Origin: JAWLBW01 sp041687475
GTDB taxonomy: Bacteria; J088; JAWLBW01
Reading direction: 5' to 3'
Assembly: GCA_041687475.1 (NCBI GenBank)
Contig: JAWLBW010000279.1
Span: 1-6,395, forward strand
DNA length: 6,395 nucleotides
The notes under the pieces are model-generated. The model did not search any database, had not been told where the DNA came from, and saw only the letters and a list, made by a program, of their open reading frames with translations. Position 1 is the first letter of the stretch; the number at the start of each line of letters is the position of its first letter. Shown one piece after another: positions 4,935-6,395 of the stretch. A program made the translations under genes and the position numbers.

Positions 4935-5618
4935 GTGCTGCCCATTCGCGATACCATACCCAGCCAGACGTATCCCTACATGACCGTCGCGCTCATTGTC
5001 GTGAACGTGGTCGCGTGGCTGTTCGAGCTGACCATGGGCATGGAGGGCATCGGTCAGTTCTTTCTCGATTTCGGCGTTACCCCGCGGCGCTTTACCGATC
5101 CGCAATGGGCGGTCGAACAGGGCCTTGACCCCGGCAACTACCTGCCCTTTCTGACCTCGCTCTTTCTGCACGGCGGGTGGATGCACCTCATCTTCAACAT
5201 GTGGGTACTGTGGATCTTCGGCGACAATGTCGAAGATCGCATGGGCCCCATTCGCTACCTGCTGTTCTACATCGTCTGCGGCGTGGCGTCGTCGTCGGCG
5301 CAGCTCGTGGCCCACCCCACTGCCGAAATTCCCATGGTCGGGGCGTCGGGCGCCATCGCCGGCGTCATGGGCGCGTACTTCTTCATGTTTCCGCGCTCGC
5401 GGGTGCTTACGGTCATTCCCATTATCTTCTGGCCGCTGTTCATCGAAATTCCCGCCGTGGTTTTTCTCGGACTGTGGTTCCTCTTTCAATTTCTCAGCGG
5501 GGCCATCGAACGCATCGGGCCGGTGCCGGTCGGGGGTATCGCCTGGTGGGCCCATGTAGGCGGCTTCATTGCCGGCATGGTGCTGCACCGCATGTTTCTG
5601 ATTCGCCGCCGCGGTTGA
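4935..5618 (+). CDS. Rhomboid family intramembrane serine protease
   Basis: This 227-residue membrane protease has the standard six-helix rhomboid core. After the typical MLPIRDTIPS start come TM1 (about 16-33), a loop-1 region, and TM2 with His79, His84 and Asn88 in the HGGWMHLIFNMW motif (79-90), where Asn88 stabilises the oxyanion. TM3 spans about 107-126. The GASG motif places the catalytic Ser138 at the start of TM4. His207 in AHVGG completes the dyad in TM6. It cleaves membrane-spanning substrates within the inner membrane; substrates are unknown. The GTG at 4935 is the only in-frame start, since TGA at 4926-4928 blocks anything further upstream. There is no good Shine-Dalgarno, so a nearly leaderless mRNA is possible. 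It diverges from the CopD-like gene. The YHS gene follows 113 bases downstream with its own ribosome site. Confidence 0.95.
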   Translation: MLPIRDTIPSQTYPYMTVALIVVNVVAWLFELTMGMEGIGQFFLDFGVTPRRFTDPQWAVEQGLDPGNYLPFLTSLFLHGGWMHLIFNMWVLWIFGDNVEDRMGPIRYLLFYIVCGVASSSAQLVAHPTAEIPMVGASGAIAGVMGAYFFMFPRSRVLTVIPIIFWPLFIEIPAVVFLGLWFLFQFLSGAIERIGPVPVGGIAWWAHVGGFIAGMVLHRMFLIRRRG

Positions 5619-5731
5619 ACGGTCTGTTCACGTTCCGTCATCGTGCGTTCGGCGCTACTTAATCTGATAAACTGAATTATTGAATACTTACCCCCTTCTT
5701 CTTGCGCATCCAACGCAGTGGAGACTATCTC
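5619..5731. other. Spacer between rhomboid and YHS genes, AT-rich promoter-like part
   Basis: The stretch 5656-5695 is clearly more AT-rich than its surroundings (for example TAATCTGATAAACTGAATTA). It probably holds the promoter of the YHS gene, but I cannot name a convincing -35/-10 pair. A short dyad TGAAC-N5-GTTCA (5616-5630) overlaps the rhomboid stop codon and lacks a T-run, so no terminator is called. Confidence 0.35.
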
Positions 5732-6395
5732 ATGGCCAGCCCCCACGACGATTCTCGCCAGGAACATGCCCGCCAAGCTGAGCACGTCCGAAAGATCATT
5801 GACCCGGTCTGCGGCATGTTCGTCGATCCCCAGACTGCCAAAGGCGGAACGCTCGAACACGAGGGAAAAGTCTACGCGTTCTGCAACCCTCGCTGTAAGG
5901 AGAAGTTCCAGGCCGAACCCGAGAAATATCTTCGGGGGGAAAGGCTGCCCGACCCCGTCTGCGGCATGACCGTCGACCCGCACACCGCCAAGGGTGGCGT
6001 GCTGGAACACGAGGGGAAGCGCTACGCTTTCTGCAACCCGCGCTGCAGTGAGAAGTTCACTGCCGAACCGGGCAAGTACCTTCTCCAGGAAAAAGTGCTC
6101 GACCCGGTCTGCGGCATGACTGTCAAGCCCCTCACAGCCAAGGGCGGAACCCTGGAATACGAGGGCAGGACGTTCGCTTTCTGCAACCCCCGCTGCAAGG
6201 AAAAGTTCGCCGCCGACCCGGAAAGCTATGTCGCCTCGGCAGAGAAGATTCTCGACCCGGTGTGCGGCATGACGGTGAATCCCCTCACGGCCAAGGGGGG
6301 AACGCTGGAATACAAGGGAACGTTGCACGCCTTCTGCAATCCGAAGTGCCGCGAGAAGTTCAGCGCCGAGCCCGAAAAATACATCAAGGGGGAAG
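5732..6395 (+). CDS. Four-fold tandem YHS-domain protein, partial (3' end outside window)
   Basis: The reading frame is open from ATG 5732 to the window end (221 residues so far). GGAG at 5720-5723 lies eight bases before the start. After a His-containing leader (about 1-22, His5, His12, His18) come four YHS domains starting at residues 24, 74, 124 and 175. Each has DPVCGM, then TAKGG-x-LE, then AFCNP-x-C-x-EKF and a P-x-x-Y end. Every domain keeps three cysteines (27/51/55, 77/101/105, 127/151/155, 178/202/206), spaced C-x23-C-x3-C. YHS domains are short Cys motifs that bind copper, silver or related metals and often occur, one or two together, at the N-terminus of heavy-metal P-type ATPases (CopA type). 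The likely product is such a pump or a multi-YHS metal-binding protein. The visible end (EKYIKGE) lies in a linker, so further domains may follow. Confidence 0.92.
   Translation, partial: MASPHDDSRQEHARQAEHVRKIIDPVCGMFVDPQTAKGGTLEHEGKVYAFCNPRCKEKFQAEPEKYLRGERLPDPVCGMTVDPHTAKGGVLEHEGKRYAFCNPRCSEKFTAEPGKYLLQEKVLDPVCGMTVKPLTAKGGTLEYEGRTFAFCNPRCKEKFAADPESYVASAEKILDPVCGMTVNPLTAKGGTLEYKGTLHAFCNPKCREKFSAEPEKYIKGE
5801..6395 (+). repeat. Coding tandem repeat, period 150-153 bp (YHS units)
   Basis: Units begin at 5801, 5951, 6101 and 6254, with the fourth running to the window end. The first two are 150 bp and the third is 153 bp because of one extra codon in the linker. Identity is high around GACCCGGTCTGCGGCATGAC and TTCTGCAACCC-CGCTG and lower elsewhere, in line with duplication followed by some divergence. 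Confidence 0.85.

Noticed and set aside
4920..5588. 222-residue minus-strand open frame
   Set aside because: Antisense shadow of the rhomboid gene, very His/Asp/Arg-rich and without a ribosome site.
5486..6328. 280-residue minus-strand open frame with repeated segments
   Set aside because: It is the antisense of the YHS repeats and of the rhomboid end. Its periodicity is inherited from the YHS units, and the plus strand encodes a clear protein family.

Overview
The window is about 6.4 kb of moderately GC-rich bacterial DNA. Short genes, good Shine-Dalgarno sites and sigma70-type promoters, together with a Roadblock/LC7 protein, an S23-type four-helix-bundle protein, a rhomboid protease and multi-YHS protein, suggest a proteobacterium-like lineage of the old 'Deltaproteobacteria' kind (for example Myxococcota, Desulfobacterota or an uncultured relative). 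That placement is a low-confidence inference from gene families, not from a phylogenetic marker.

Left part, all on the minus strand and read from right to left. A strong promoter (-35 at 3443-3448, -10 at 3420-3425) drives comM (YifB/ComM Mg-chelatase-like AAA+ ATPase, 3387-1855). Thirteen bases after its stop begins a four-helix-bundle (S23/IVP-like) protein (1841-1353), followed by a 58-residue small protein (1253-1077). A clear intrinsic terminator (990-961) closes this unit. A second sigma70 promoter (-35 at 873-878, -10 at 850-855) then drives a Roadblock/LC7 protein (826-455), followed after 46 bases by tRNA-Arg(CCG) with an encoded CCA end (408-332). Positions 1-331 hold no gene I can recognise, but do hold a tandem 8-bp repeat and a heptamer repeat.

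Middle. Positions 3449-4188 are about 740 bases without a convincing gene. They contain several dyads, notably two TGAAT-N5-ATTCA palindromes 75 bp apart.

Right part. A four-helix membrane protein resembling the CopD/HemJ type (4692-4189, minus) diverges from a rhomboid intramembrane serine protease (4935-5618, plus). The spacer between them is built of heptamer tandem repeats and is bounded by a 12-bp inverted repeat that carries a TACAAT box on each side. Finally, on the plus strand from 5732 and running off the window end, there is a protein made of four tandem YHS domains (at least 221 residues). It is probably the N-terminal metal-binding array of a heavy-metal P-type ATPase or a multi-YHS metal-binding protein. 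The CopD-like protein and the YHS array might both concern metal handling, but they are not co-transcribed.

The most notable items are the four-fold YHS array, the paired palindromes in the gene-free region, and the heptamer repeat family shared by two intergenic sites.
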